Source: Selaginella tamariscina (taxonomy: Eukaryota; Streptophyta; Lycopodiopsida; Selaginellales; Selaginellaceae). Taken from it: a stretch of 64,000 nucleotides of DNA. Of this stretch, positions 13,501-26,849 are shown one piece after another (position 1 is the stretch's first letter; each line of letters starts with the position of its first letter). The DNA lies in assembly GCA_003024785.1 (NCBI GenBank), contig PUQB01000137.1, forward strand, positions 300,854 to 364,853. Reading direction: 5' to 3'. The position numbers were made by a program, and so were the translations under genes. The notes under the pieces were generated by a model that was not told the DNA's origin, did no database searches, and was given only the letters and a program-made list of their open reading frames with translations.

Positions 13501-14816
13501 CATTCTTACCAATGGTGCACATAAATAGCTTGAGAACAATTTTAGTGCTTGTAGCTCATGAGGATTGCGCATCCATTAGTTTGATGTGCAAACAATGTTC
13601 TTGGACTGGGATTTACAAAGAGATTTACATGCAGCAACTATCAAAATTTGTTGCAATAAGAGCAGAGTTCAAGGTTTGCCTCTTGAAAAAAGCTATTTAT
13701 GGTTTGAAGCAAACCAATATGGCTTGGTTTATGAAGTTTGATTCCACTACGAAGTGGAAGGGGTTTGTGAAATCAACAGCATATCCCAAATGTCTACATC
13801 AAGAGGATAGCAAATGCCATTGTGATCCTTGTGTTATACATTGATGACATGCTATTGTTAAGGTATAACATGGCTAGGATTGCAGCCACAAAGCATTTCC
13901 TTAGTAGCAAGTAGATTTGGGAGAAATTCATTTTTTCTTGGTATGAATATTGAACGTGACTATGAGCAAAAAATTCTTCACATTATTCAAGAGAAGTACA
14001 TGAGACAGGTGCTCTTATGTCTTGAAATGATGATTGTAAACCTGCCAAAGTTCCACTGGAGTTAAACTTGAAGCTTTTTCAAGAGAAACTTGAGCCAAGT
14101 AATATGGACTTTTCTTTATCTTACATGCAGTTGGCTGGAAACTTAATGTACTTAATGGTGTGCACACATCTTAACATTTGCTATATTATGATCACTCTCA
14201 ATCACTTCAACGACAAATACACCTAGAGACATTGGCCAATGACAAACAAGTTTTGAGATATCTCAAGGGTACTATTTCTTTTGGTATCTCTTACTCACCA
14301 ACAATTGATAAGTTTTTCATATGCCAGTTTGGCAACAACCACAAGTTTAAGTCTACTATAGGTTGCTGCCACCTTCTCCATAGTGGCATTGTTGGCTGAA
14401 CAACTAAAAGCAAGGTCTAATAGCTATCTCTTCAGCAAAAGCAGAATACTTAGCTTTGTCTTTGGGAGCTCGACAATTGGCATGTTTTAAAAGGTTAATT
14501 TAGATGTAGTTGAGTAAGTAAATGATGTTAACACGTGTGTGGACAACCAAAGTGCCATGAAGATCATTGAGCATCCTCAATTCAACTCCAAGTCCATCTA
14601 CATTTCTCTTCATTATTATTATGTGAGGCAAGTCAAGCAAGGCTTGATTTAGTAATAACTTTAAAAACACATTTTTATTTTTAACATGTTAAAACCCAGA
14701 TCAAGTTGAAGTACCTGTCTACTACAGAGATGCTGGCATATGTCTTTACAAAAGCATTACCTCCAAATCATTTTTTGAAGCATCGTCAAATAGCTAGGGT
14801 TACGAGCTTGAGGGAG

Positions 14817-14936
14817 TGTTAACAATCAATCTAGTGTGTGTGTGTGTATATATATATATTATAGCTTTATGAGTAGTTATATTTCTAAGCTATTTTTTTG
14901 TTCTCATATAATATTCATGTTCTCATTATTCTATCA
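14817..14936 (+). repeat. Right LTR of the copia fossil
   Basis: About 120 bp, starting TGTTAAC after the tract GAGGGAG and ending CTATCA. It contains a (TG)n(TA)n expansion absent from the left copy. Confidence 0.7.
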
Positions 14937-17900
14937 TAATGAAACTCACTCACACACAACACACACACTTGTTATAGTAGAGCATGGATACTTGTCTACT
15001 TAAGCATTTACTAATTTAATATACATATGGAGGATATAAAAAAAAAAAAGTTCAATGATCTAAAAAAAATTCTTAAATATTTTTTTCCCCCTTAGTTTCC
15101 TAGTTTAGTAAATTTTAAATAATTACAATTAATATAAAATCATTTGTATGAGCTAAAACATCATCAATGCCATTTAATTGGCATTTGTATGTTATTTTAA
15201 CACTTATGAGTTTAAGTTCCAGAAAAACACATAATACAACAAATGAGATTTTTAATTGAAATGTGAAAGAAATGCTGGCATTTTTAAAAGACTATTTTGA
15301 AATTTTAATTATTGAGTCCATTAATCTTAATCCAAAAGCATAAGATTTAAAAGTTTCAAACTAATGTTAATTTTATGTAAATAATCATAGTTTACAATTG
15401 GTTATATAGATTGGTTCAATACAAAAGAATTTGCCCATAACACACTTATATTGTGTGTGCATTAGTTTACACATGCACACATGCCTCACAATACCAGGGT
15501 GTGTTGAGAAAGTACCACTCACACACAAAGCTATAGTAAAATGGAATATGAACTTGATCACACTCTTACTAAATCCATATAGTATATATATATGTATTTG
15601 TAATCTCCCATGACACTAGGGTTATAAGCATGGAATACATGTGTTATACTTGTGATACATATTCATATATGGTATGGATGCATAGAAAGTGTTGTCTAAG
15701 AATTACTCTCTCTCTCTATTTATTTATTTATTTATCTATTGTCTCCAATTATAAATTAAACCCATGTATATATCGAAAACTAACTTGCATGAGTAGTGTG
15801 CATTGATTGTGTGCTTAAATTTATTGTTATCCTGCATCTAAAATTGTAATATTTGCACTTTATAATTTATGGTGTTGGAACACGTTTTAATTAGCACAAG
15901 CTAAGGTTATTAGTAAAGCAAACAAGAAAATGGGTTAAAAAACGAAAAAATATAAAGAAATGAAGAACCAAAAATAAACATAATGATCTTATAAACTTAT
16001 TAATTAAAAAACAAATTGAGTTGTTAAATCCCAAAATTAAGCTCTAAATAGAAAGAAATTCAAGAGAGACATAGCAGAAAAATAAATTGCATAAAAATGA
16101 TAATGAAACCCTACAATTTGGGATGTTCATGACATTTTCAATTTGTGGGTGAAATTTAATTTTGAAAGTTAACGAATGTGATTTAAATCTAAAATCACGA
16201 ATGTTATAATTTAGATTTGGGTTTGTCAGAATTCTTACATTATTTAATGAGTAATAATTATTAAATTATATTTATTGAATTCATAAAACAACTACATAAA
16301 TTTAAAAAATCTCAAAAAATTGGAGGAAACAAATTTAAATTATTATAAAAAAAATAGAGAGAGAAAGTCAACTAGTCAAAATAATAATTAATCACACATT
16401 TATCTCAACTAACACCACTCGAGCTCGAATATTGCTAATTACACAATTCACAATTCACATAGTAGTTATTTCTTTAACATTATAAAATTAAAATCGAATC
16501 ATTAAAAGTTTTGATATTTCTAAACATTTAATAACGAAAAGTTTTAACTCTCTTTTTAGTAGTGTCAAATTTGAATCATGTCAAATTCTTTTTATCATAT
16601 GCCTTAATAGAAATGTTTTTTTTTTTTTTTTTTTTTTTTTAAATGGAGAACTTTTTGTCTTTAACAAAAAGAGAGATAACATAAGAGCTTCAAGTATCTC
16701 ATACAAAAAGATCCTACATGCATGAAAAATAATTATATGACAAACATTAACGACTTTCAACTTCAAAAATTCACAAGTTTGTGATTGGACTAGTTTTATA
16801 TATTCTTAAAAATGTGATGATGTTGTATAATGATTTAGGAAAAACATTTTAAAAACATAGTTAAAAATAATTTCCAATCAATATTGAGCAAGAACAATTA
16901 AAACTAAAATACATATTAAATAAAAGTCTAAAACATGCAATTCAAATACAAAATTTTAATCAAATCAATGACGATGATTAACCTTGCAGTTCCTAAGTTA
17001 GAAACAATTAATATACATTGCATAAGATACATTTTAAAATTCAATGTCTATTGTTACAATAGTGCAATGCGTACTAATGAGTATTTACTTGATCAAGACA
17101 TGAAAATAATCTTTAAAACACTCATTACAAATATTTTTAAAATGGCAAATCAATGGACCAAGAACCACTAATACACCAACGAGCAATTTAAAAAGGAAAT
17201 AAACAAATGTTTTTTATGTTAATTAAGAAGCTTTCAAACATAGGTTTGCAACAAAAATAAATAAAACATATGGTAATGAATGTATAGTGTACAAAAGGAG
17301 ACAAACATGTTGAACATTCCAAATCGGATCCAACAATATACACCATTTAAAAATATGTAAATGCTAATGCCCTCATTCACAACTTCAGTTCCAAACGTAA
17401 CATCAACTTTGAAAAATAGCAATTAATATATGCAAAGTGATTACTAAAAAAATATTCATAAGGCAAAGTGGGCAATTCATAAAGTTTAAATAATCACAAG
17501 TGTATATTTAAAAGAAAATAAAGATTTTTGCAAATGTAAAATAAACACCATGTGTTATTTGTTCAACAATGTTTTAGTAAAAATAAGAATGTGGTTTTTT
17601 AAAAACGAGGTAATACATTCTTAAACACCTAAAAGATTCATTAATAAAGGTATTAATGGAGTGATTAATCACAACATGTACCAATTTAATTGATAATGAT
17701 AATATGGAACTTCAACAAAAAAGTTTTTATTTTAAAGAAGACTGTTGTAAAAGAATATGATAATTCACAATCAATTTTTACATGAAGACTTAAATAACAA
17801 ATGTGGTCAATGGTTCATCTTTGTAATAAACCACCAATAAAATGTGATGGTAAGACAACTTATAAAAGAAGAGTGCTTTAACAATAATTAAGGAGCATAT

Positions 17901-20130
17901 GGACAGAGCAATAAATTAATTGTAGAGGTTATTCATATTTGATGCATTAATGTGGGTAAAGGCAAAGAAGTCCACATTAACTCTAATACAAGAGTGTATA
18001 TAATATAGATTTGCCAATTTCTAACATGTAATTGCGAAGACTTTTTTTTAAAAAATAACAAAATAAGTTTCCAATCGTATAAGCACCTCATTTTTTTTTT
18101 CATCAACGTTATAAATTGTGCGCAATGAGTAATATTCGCAATTTTAACCCATCCTATCGTAAAAAGATGTAAATATCATTTTGAAAATAATAAACAAATA
18201 TTAATTTTGTATTTTAAAATAACTTTTCAACTTTAATTTTGTTATGAATTGAATACCAAATCTATTTTTCTTAAAAAAAAAAAGGAAAAATAGACTTCCA
18301 TTTAAATAGAATATACCAGATATTCTTCATGTTAAGAGGGAATATGCTGGCCGGGATACCTGACCCTAAGTAAGAACACACTCCATCTCCCATCGATAGA
18401 CATCACGTAATACAAACTATAGTTTTTAAAACGTATTAGGTACACCTAGATATTTTGCTGAGCATTAACCAACGTGGCAGTTCTCACATTATGTTCTATT
18501 TTCCGTTGTAGCCTTCAAGGTTGCAATGTCCCTCAACAAAGGTGCACTTGCATTGGCAGTCCCTTACTAAAGAGAGCTAGGCAAACACTCCCAAAGAGTG
18601 CTCCTCCACATAGGTAAGGGAATCTTTACAAACTTAAGAAATGCATATACATTAGATGCATAAGTAATATTTGAATGAGAAAAATTTAATATATTTATAT
18701 ATTTAAAATTAAGTAATATTCAAGCTAAAGTGTAAATAAACATATTTTAATTTCTTCAGATTGAATCTGATGATGAAGATGTGATAAAAAGATAGTTTTT
18801 TTTTCAAAAAGATATTAAAACTGAGCCTCAGAGAAGCGATTAGAAACAACGCAGACTTTACCAAATAAGAAAGACTGTTAATCTCTTGTAAAGGCACTGG
18901 CAAACTTTAACCACAAGTAAGAAATTTCATATATACATCCTAGTCTTTAACTATATAAAAAAATATGAAAACCAGTACATCTAATATAATATTCATTTAA
19001 TTGATATATTTATTACTAAACTATATATTATTGTTATTATAAGAGAATCCAAAGAAGCTAGATGCATAAATAAGGAATTGCATCAAAGCAAAACCAGCTG
19101 CTTACCTAAACCAATCCGAGTATTGGCAAGCTTATTCAGGTTACATTATAAAAGCTAATAATAAAAATGATCTATATAAGTTATTTTTATTATGATCGAG
19201 TTACAGTGTTAGCTATTTTTTTTGAGAAACAATATTAATTATATCTTGATATACACACATACTTATACATACATATATACATATTTAAAACTCATTTTAT
19301 ATATGTAATTAATTGAAAAAATATTATTTATTTAAGCAATTATACGTATATAGTTAATAGTTTTATTGATTTATTAATATAACTTACGTATTATAATATA
19401 CATAGTAGATACACGTATGCATACTCTCTCTCTCTATTTATAATATATATACATACACGATAAACTGCACTAATTAAATAAGTCGTTAATTCTTTGTGCA
19501 GGTACAAGAGTCGAATCGAGTCCCTTCATGTTATGTTTTCGTTTCTAGCGCTGAATAAAGCTGCAATAGCGGTGGAGATTGATTGGTGAGATCGGACGGC
19601 TAATGAATTAAAAATATAATGTTCTAGTTAATTATATCAGTTACCAAATGTTTGAAGTACTCGTTCATGGTTTATGGAGTTATCTTATAAATCTTAGTAT
19701 TAAAATAAATCCCAGGTTAAGAACATTAGTTTTAAATTTTTTAATTAAGCTCAATTCAGTTTTTTATATTAGTTTTGGTAATTTTTTATTTTTAAATTAT
19801 TTGCTTAAATTATTGTTACTATTATTAGAGATAAATACAACATTGAGTGAATTTCATGCAAACTGTAAGTATTTGACAAGTACTGATACTAACTTCTTAT
19901 ATATAATTTTAAATTTAAAAAACCATTAATATTTTTTTATTAAAACTTAAAAAATTTAAATGACTCCACTCTTCCATGGAATTCAGTATTTGAGTTTCTA
20001 CTAAATATTCATATATAATATAATTCAATATATTAATGAATAAGAACTAAAAGACTGTAATATTAAATATTTTCATTATTTTTGTTATTATTATTAACGT
20101 GATCAAGTTGTCAACGAAGAGATACTCAGT
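14937..20130. other. Long AT-rich intergenic region
   Basis: About 5 kb of strongly AT-rich DNA with a poly-T tract near 16617-16640, CT-rich tracts near 15705 and 19425, and a TTTA-type repeat near 15718. A less AT-rich island at 18340-18620 holds no open frame that I recognise. No gene supported. Confidence 0.6.
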
Positions 20131-20134
20131 TTTT

Positions 20135-20217
20135 CAACATGATCCTGCCGTCATGGTACAAAACTTAGATCCTTGTTTTTCAATCTAAGTTTTGTGCATG
20201 ACGGCAGGATCATGTTG
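20135..20217. repeat. 36-bp near-perfect inverted repeat (hairpin)
   Basis: The arms 20135-20170 and 20183-20217 pair along their whole length with one mismatch and one bulge, around a 12-nt loop. The arm sequence starts CAACATGATCCTGCCGTCAT. It is far more GC-rich than its AT-rich surroundings. Candidates are a young plant microRNA precursor, a foldback element, or an inverted duplication. The sequence matches no conserved plant microRNA family that I know. Confidence 0.6.
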
Positions 20218-20381
20218 CTACCATGTTTCTTTATTCCTTTGATATTAATATTAATGAAATCCTTTATGAACATTTAAGGGAATTATATGTTTTTTAAAAT
20301 AATATAATGTTTTACTAATTCAACCAATATTAATTTAGCTTAAATGAATTTAACGAATTATAGGTGCTTGACAGCAAGTAA

Positions 20382-20453
20382 GGATCATGTTCCCAATAAT
20401 TTAGCTACCTAACAAGCAGTTAACTACGGTGACGATATACATCGACATGATCC
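20382..20453. repeat. Second, weaker foldback sharing the hairpin motif
   Basis: GGATCATGT at 20382-20390 and ACATGATCC at 20445-20453 form a 9-bp inverted repeat around a 54-nt spacer. The left side (GACAGCAAGTAAGGATCATG) resembles the right arm of the 20135-20217 hairpin, suggesting a diverged second copy. Confidence 0.35.
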
Positions 20454-20660
20454 ACTTTGAAATATTTTAAAAATTCAAATATACCCGATTCTAGAGAATA
20501 TTCGGATTGACCCTACATTTCAGTTCAATCTTAAGCAAACTTGCTGACCCTTCTTGTGAGAGAGGGAGGCGACTAACCAAGTTTTAAGTCAAGTATTTAA
20601 GCATACCCTAGTTGAATTTCTCTCTCAGTTTTCATCACCAAAAATTTCCAACATAATCCA

Positions 20661-22451
20661 ATGAGTAATAATCTCAGAGGACGAGTTTTTCTTTTCCTTC
20701 TCGTAGCAAGTCTATCCTCTGCTGTAAGATCTCAGCTTTCTGAGAATTTCTACTCAGCAACATGCCAAATGCAGAGTCTATAATCACAAGCACTACTACC
20801 AGATTGTGTAATGAAAACAACGTGGTTCCTATTGCTCTCCTTCGTTTATTCGCGCACGATTGCTTTGTGGATGTAAGCTGTATTCAAAACTATGATTATA
20901 TGAATTTTGATTTCTAAATATATACATGAGTTCTTCAAACAGGGCTGTGATGGTTCCATTTTGATATCCTCAACGTCATCGAACACAGCAGAGAGAACGC
21001 AGAAGATAACAAGGATTTCCCACAGAATCCATTCGACGCTATCAACTCTATCAAAGATACAATAGGAGTGCATGTCCCGGGGTTGTTTCATGCGCTGATA
21101 TTCTGGCGATGGCCACTAGAGATGCACTGGTCTTTGTAAGTTGAATATCTATCTATCTTATCTATTTATTTATTTATGTATATGATGTTGGTTTCAGAGC
21201 GGAGGACCAACATATACAGTGCTAAAAGGGCGAAAGGATGGAACAGTTTCTCAAGCTTCGCGTGTTCAAGGGAATTTACCAGGTGCTAATATGGATGCTT
21301 CACAGCTGATTGCTAATTTTGCGACTATTGGGCTTTCACCTTTTGAGATGGTGGTGCTTTCAGGTAAACAAGTTATATCTCTGTGTATGTATGTGTGTGT
21401 GTTGTTGTCTATCTATGTGTGTGTGTACACAGCAATGCATTTCCTGTTTTAAGCCAAATTTTTTGCATAATTGGTTTCTTACTCCTACTGTCCAATTGAT
21501 TTCTTCTGTCTGATGCATCAAATTTAGATTTACTAATTAACAAAATGATATGCTTCGATACTAATCATTATAATCCCGGTAAATCATATTATTACTTATT
21601 AAATTAATAATTAATATTCTTTTTTTAAAATTCTTTTTAATTAAAAAAAACAAACCAAAAGTACTCCCATTTGTTCAATTTGGACTCTGATTCCTACTTT
21701 ACAAATATAAGCTGTTATTTCTTAAACATATATTAGTTATTTAAATACTAAATAATATTGTTTATCAAGTTAATAAGTTTTAAATATTATTTAAAAATCA
21801 GATTTCTAAAACTATCTCGTAATATTTTTAAAATAAAACTAAAGCGTTTATATATTAATGAATATATTTATAAATATTTGTTTTTCCTAAACATAGTAAT
21901 AGTCAGTCAAGTTAACTACTTTTATTATAAACTAAAGTTTAATATTAGTTTAACCCAAATAATAAACTGCAAGTTATCTCATGTAATACAAAGAGTTGGG
22001 TAACTCATACAAGTTGGGTATAGAGTTTGACACACTTACTATTCAGGTGCTCACACAATCGGATTCTCACACTGCCACCAGTTCACAAACCGTCTCTACG
22101 GTCCGTCCGGTCCGGACCCATCACTGAACCCGCGTTTGTAAACATCCTCAAAGCACAATGCCCGCGGTCCGGTGGAGATCCAGGCACGATACAAGCGTTC
22201 GATATAACAAGCCCATTCTTCTTTGACAATGCTTACTACAAACCTTACTTAACAACGAAGGCTTATTGATCTCGGATTCAACACTTACCGCAAGCAATGA
22301 GACGTTACCCATAGTTACCCAGTTTGCTAATAACCAACAAGCGTTCTTCGATGCATTTGCGGCAGCCATGACTAAACTTGGTACAGTCGGGGTTAAGACG
22401 GGTCCAGAAGGCGAGATTAGGAGAATTTGTACCAAGTTCAACAACTCATGA
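20661..22451 (+). pseudogene. Class III peroxidase, four exons, with frame lesions
   Basis: Class III peroxidases are secreted haem enzymes that use hydrogen peroxide to oxidise cell-wall phenolics. Exons are 20661-20872, 20943-21135, 21198-21363 and 22047-22451, with GT-AG introns in the classic three-intron layout. The start gives a signal peptide (GRVFLFLLVASLSSAVRSQL). The distal haem region (RLFAHDCFVD, GCDGSIL), the CADILAMATRDAL helix and the proximal histidine motif (VVLSGAHTIGFSHCHQF) are all present. The reading frame breaks five times, each explained by one missing base, near 20765, 21000, 21070, 22131 and 22259. Every functional motif survives, so it is either a very young pseudogene or poorly polished sequence. 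Confidence 0.9.
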
Positions 22452-23337
22452 CCAAATAGATATATGGGAAATCGCATAAGTTACCACAGTTAGAATAAAT
22501 GAAAGGCTTGTATTTTTATTCTTTTACGACAATAATCAACACAGAATTCATTTATTTATTGTATCATTATATGTAAGTAACAGTTTGATAAATAGTTTAT
22601 ACATGTATCAATCTTCCATTGGATAATCACTCACAAAAGCTTTCAAGTAATTGTAACTATCTGTGTACATATAATTATACATATGTATTCTAATCTGGCG
22701 GCGCATGCCAGCTTAGTCATTAATATACTTAATACATTTTTCTCTAATCAGTATTATAAGGCATTTATCCTGTTTAACTAAGAAAATAATTTTATTTAGT
22801 TATAAATTTGTAGTTGCATTTTTAAAATTATTTAAGTCAATTTATTATTAACAACAAACACAAAATGGAAATTTATTCATATAAGATTTTGTATCGATGT
22901 TAGAGAAATTTCCAGTTGACTTATTAAAGAAAAATACCATAATTAATCATTAGGTCAAACTTATCAAATGAATATTGAATTCTCATGAATTAAATATATT
23001 TAATAATTAATTATTTTATCTTTTTAAAAATAAACTGATAAACAATGGAAATTATCTGATTCATTACCTCAAATTAAGTTTTGACTCGCGACGAAGGCGA
23101 ACTTGTTAGAATGGACAAGTAGCAAATAGGAAGACGGAAGTGTATATATATAAAATAATTAATAAATTGATTTGTAGAGGAAAGTTATACAGTATGTATT
23201 CGAATAAGGCTACCATTTATCACATCACATTAGACAGGAACCTATATTACTTTAGTCACGGCATTGCATTAAGCAAGCAATATATATCTGATACCGCTCT
23301 GGATCCGCAATACCGTAGTCACGCTCGGCTAACTGGT
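22452..23337. other. AT-rich intergenic DNA
   Basis: Follows the peroxidase stop. Becomes less AT-rich near 23270, where the CR NTPase fossil begins. Nothing else recognised. Confidence 0.6.
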
Positions 23338-25326
23338 TCAGAAACTTTCTAACTCCACCAGCTGCTTTTTGGCAAACTTGTAAAGATCTCTCTTGGTTGA
23401 AGGCAAACTTGCCAACTGCTGCCGATACAAGTCGTGTTGGTTCCTTTTGGCAATCTTCCTTCTCTCCATTTCCTTCTCCCTCAACTGTGCCAGCTCTTGG
23501 ACAAGTGTAAGCTCATCCTGTCCTAAGCCCACGAAGCACTCGCTAAACCCATTTCATGCCTCTCGTAAGGCATCATGTCGGGTGTTGGTGCTGGCTGTGG
23601 CTTCCCACTCGGTGTTGCACAAAGGTAGACATAGTGTAAGCAACAAGGCACTGTACACCAGCGTTCCAACTCCGCTCGCAGCATAAACTTGTACTCAGTC
23701 TGCCTGTGTGTCTCGGGGCTCACCGTCACCTGAAGCGCGTAGATCACCACTCGACCGAGTCGTCCACAAACACTAACAGGCCATCCACGTACTTGAACGA
23801 GTATATGCCCGGGAGTAGAATAGATAATCTCATTACGCGGCCAGCCCTCACCGTTAAGCTGCTCGGCTTCACCGTGTAGAGCTCGCAGCACGAGGGTGCA
23901 GCTTCTTGTCTTTCAGCTTGAGCCCAACCGTCATGATAGCGTCTGAAACAAAGCCTTCGCAAGCCCATCCTATTTCCGGCCAAACGATCCCCGGCCTCCT
24001 CAGCTTGTCTTGACGTAAGCTACAAAATTTGGTGACCGAAAAAACACCGCTCTTTACCCGCTCCAAAGCCGCCTCCAATGAACTTGATACAAGTAATCTG
24101 TGCAAAAGCGATTCTTCACAACATAAGCACTAAACACCGACAAAGGATCTTGCAGCCGCTCCAGCTCCCCAGAGTATTTCGCCTTGATCTCATCCGTATC
24201 TCCATGAGGAAAGAAGCTCTTTTGAAGTTAGTCAGCACCGCCAGCCACTCCTCCTTATCATCCAGGTACGCCTCGGGATTTTTCATGTCTTCATCCACGA
24301 GACAAGGCCTGCTTCTTTTCTTTGGATCGTTCAGCAACCAATACCGAAACGCCCTGTCTCCTCGGACCAAGAGACCTTGCTGTCTACATGAGCTTCACTA
24401 TCTGCTTAGGTAGAACAAGGACAGGGGGTGCTTCCCAGCATACATGGCCACGTCTTCCTCTCGCTTGGGATGCCTCTTAAGCATCTTTCCGAGTGCTTTG
24501 TCGCCCAGAAACGTGTGGTACTCTTCCTGTGGATATGGTAGTAACAATAAGGAAGATATGGTAAGTAACAACATAAAATAAAGAGAGGCATACCTCACGA
24601 AACAACACATCCAAAGTGTACTTGTCATAGCGGAGAGGGAGCACTACCACATCAGTAGCTCCAGGTGACAACGTTTTGACTACGAAGCTTGACGAACGTT
24701 TCAAGAGCAGCCAGCCACTTCCTGGCCTGAGCTCGCCTCTCCGTTTCTTCAGAAATGCGCTTCCAGCCACCCTGTCCTTCCACATCGAACTTCTCTTCGC
24801 CATCGATCAGAACCACAATGTGCTCTCCTTCCAGTTTCCTCGCGTCCAAAAAGCTAGAAACGTCCTCCGGATCTTGGATGCACTCAATTTCTTCGATGAT
24901 ATCAGAAGCAGCATCGCAGTAGGCAAACAAAACATATCTTGAATCTGTGTTGCCAACTTCTTCCGGACATCGAAGCACCAAAGACACAAGACCCTTGGAG
25001 CATCTGATCGGGCAATGAACTCGACTCCAGCTGCCCGCAAGAGGGTGCTCTTGCCCGAGCCCTTTGCACTGTGATAATCAAACCCGATATGGAGCCGTCG
25101 CCATAAAGAATCTTCCTCATGATTTCATTGTACTGCGAGCGACCACAAAGTTGAACTCTCGCGGTGGCCTCTCACCTACCAAGCTGCTTTTAAAGCCAGG
25201 AAATGGCAACCATTGCACGGTACCCGCCTCCGGAAAATCACGACAACTACCGTGTATTCCAATTCTTCCCTTACTTCCCTCGCCTCCCTCAGCTTTCGCT
25301 GCAACCGATTTGACGGAATTCCGCAT
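23338..25326 (-). pseudogene. CR (Crinkler/RHS-type) P-loop NTPase fossil
   Basis: Read on the minus strand, a Gly/Glu-rich N-terminus (EGGEGSKGRIGIHGSCRDF) leads into a Walker A loop (KGSGKSTLLRA, near 25045) and a Walker B-like strand (HIVVLIDGEE, near 24815). Helical sequence such as RYWLLNDPKKRSRPCLVDED follows. This is the layout of the NTPase module found in Crinkler and trypanosome RHS proteins. A short intron of about 63 bp (24532-24594) fits the local gene style. The copy carries several frame breaks and is treated as a fossil. It is the third CR-type locus in the window. Confidence 0.6.
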
Positions 25327-26520
25327 CACTGCTTGTTGCCCTAACCCAATTAATTATTTATATAAATGGAATGACTCATTTCCACCTATTCTTAAAAAAA
25401 TTTCTGAGTAATAATCTCGTTGCGGGGATCGTCAACTCTCTTTTTCGCTCGACGTAGAAGGAATTTCTCCTATCTAGATCGTACTATTGCCTTGTAATTT
25501 GCCTCGTCTCATAGATAAATAAAGATGTTATGAAGTATAACACATGCATTTAGGTATATGTTAAAACTTAATCTTTAATGTGTTGTTAGATAACAAAACT
25601 TATATTTAAATAACCATCCGTGCAATACTAAGTTTAATGTTTATTGGTTAAGTGCAAGATAAGTATTCAAATCAAAAAAGTCAAAATTATAAAGTATTTT
25701 AATAATACTATATAGCAATGATCTAGATCACTGAATCAATTATGGTTAAATTAAAAAATTCAAAACAATTTACATAATGATTTTAAATTAAAATAAATAA
25801 ATAAATAAATTTAATATTATATTCTTTAGTTATTATTTATAAATAATAAAAAATTATGAACTAAGACAAAATTATTAATCCTTGTATATTAACAACTTAT
25901 ACCTTTGTCACACACTACCATAAGGACTACCCTCCACTGGAGATTTCAAGTAGATTCCTCTGGTATTTTCTATCCAATAAAACAATTCCTCCATACTTGC
26001 ATATCATATGCACTCCTTATGTAAAAAGACATTATGAAAGTGTTAAAAAAACATGGAACATACTTAGTTAACCCACGTTCACATTTAAGAACCGTCAACA
26101 ATTGCTTATACGATGACACTAAATCACTAGTCGGCAGGTTGTAGTATCTCCATGTGTGAACAACTAATAGCTCTAGCAATGTTTAGGAATCGAGTATGTG
26201 TCAACACTTGAAACTCTTTGCAATATCATGCACCTGGTCCATAGTATATGTCATGTCATCGACGTATCTTGGTTATACATTATATCCATAGTTTTGTCAC
26301 TACATTCAACAATTCCTGTCTATTTCTATTATCCTTGCATGTATGTAAGCTTTCGTATCTGGTCTCTTGTGTGTTGTGTGTGTGTGTGTGTGTGAGAGTG
26401 TGAGAGAGAGAGAGAGTGAGAGAGAGAAGAGAAGGTGCTTTTATAAATATCATATGTGCTTTGTGTATGCGTATAATAGTGACTGTTATTACTATTATTC
26501 ATGCATTTATTTGTTTCCGG
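25327..26520. other. Intergenic DNA upstream of the SDR exons
   Basis: AT-rich, with a (TG)n/(GA)n tract at about 26374-26430. I looked for the missing glycine-rich (TGxxxGIG) first exon of the short-chain dehydrogenase and did not find it. Confidence 0.5.
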
Positions 26521-26642
26521 GCAATGGAGTTTAATCTATCATCCTTCAAGTCAGTCCGCAGTTTCGCCAAACACTGGGAGGCACAGAATCGTTCGCTGCA
26601 TATCCTTGTCAACAACGCTGGAATATTCCACATGCCGGTATG

Positions 26643-26653
26643 CATATATAAGG
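26643..26653. repeat. Left target-site duplication of the MULE
   Basis: CATATATAAGG, identical to 34591-34601. The motif is AT-rich, so some chance similarity is possible, but it coincides with the end of the inverted-repeat similarity on both sides. Confidence 0.8.
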
Positions 26654-26845
26654 AGGATTAGCAAAAACCGGGCTTCGTACAACGGGCTTTTCGCATATTC
26701 CCGAATATCCAGGAATATTCTGTCAAATAAAAGGGAATATTCTAGAATATTCTGCCAAGTAGATTATCTTTAACTTTCATATAAAATGCCGACCAACAAG
26801 TGAAAAACGCTAATTATTTGCCGACTAGACTTTACTATACCGACT
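26654..26845. repeat. Left terminal region of the MULE
   Basis: The degenerate terminal repeat has GGGCTT twice (26670-26700). A cluster of GAATATTC-like palindromes follows (26702-26755), including GGAATATTCTAGAATATTC-type doublets. Then come TGCCGACC (26787), TGCCGACT (26819) and TACCGACT (26838), which match one half of the 16-bp palindrome repeated in the element's centre. Confidence 0.65.
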
Positions 26846-26849
26846 AAAC

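Larger units (their letters stand above)
10412..14936 (+). mobile_element. Ty1/copia retrotransposon fossil
   Basis: The element is bounded by two short LTRs. After the left LTR comes a typical initiator-methionine tRNA primer-binding site (TGGTATCAAAGC, from 10537). Internal order is copia-like: gag (about 10630-11400, with a zinc-knuckle region near 11470), GAG-pre-integrase (about 11920-12200, LWHKRLAHVN), integrase, reverse transcriptase (about 13430-13850, ARLVAQGFTQKVGIDY) and RNase H (to about 14650). A purine-rich tract precedes the right LTR. A 147-bp stretch of gag is tandemly duplicated (10669-10815 and 10816-10962) with only a few differences. The copy is broken by many lesions (well over ten) and is old. 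No clear target duplication was seen. Confidence 0.9.

Noticed and set aside
18340-18620. Possible 5S rRNA or gene fragment in a less AT-rich island
   Set aside because: No match to 5S internal control regions and no open frame longer than a few residues with recognisable content.
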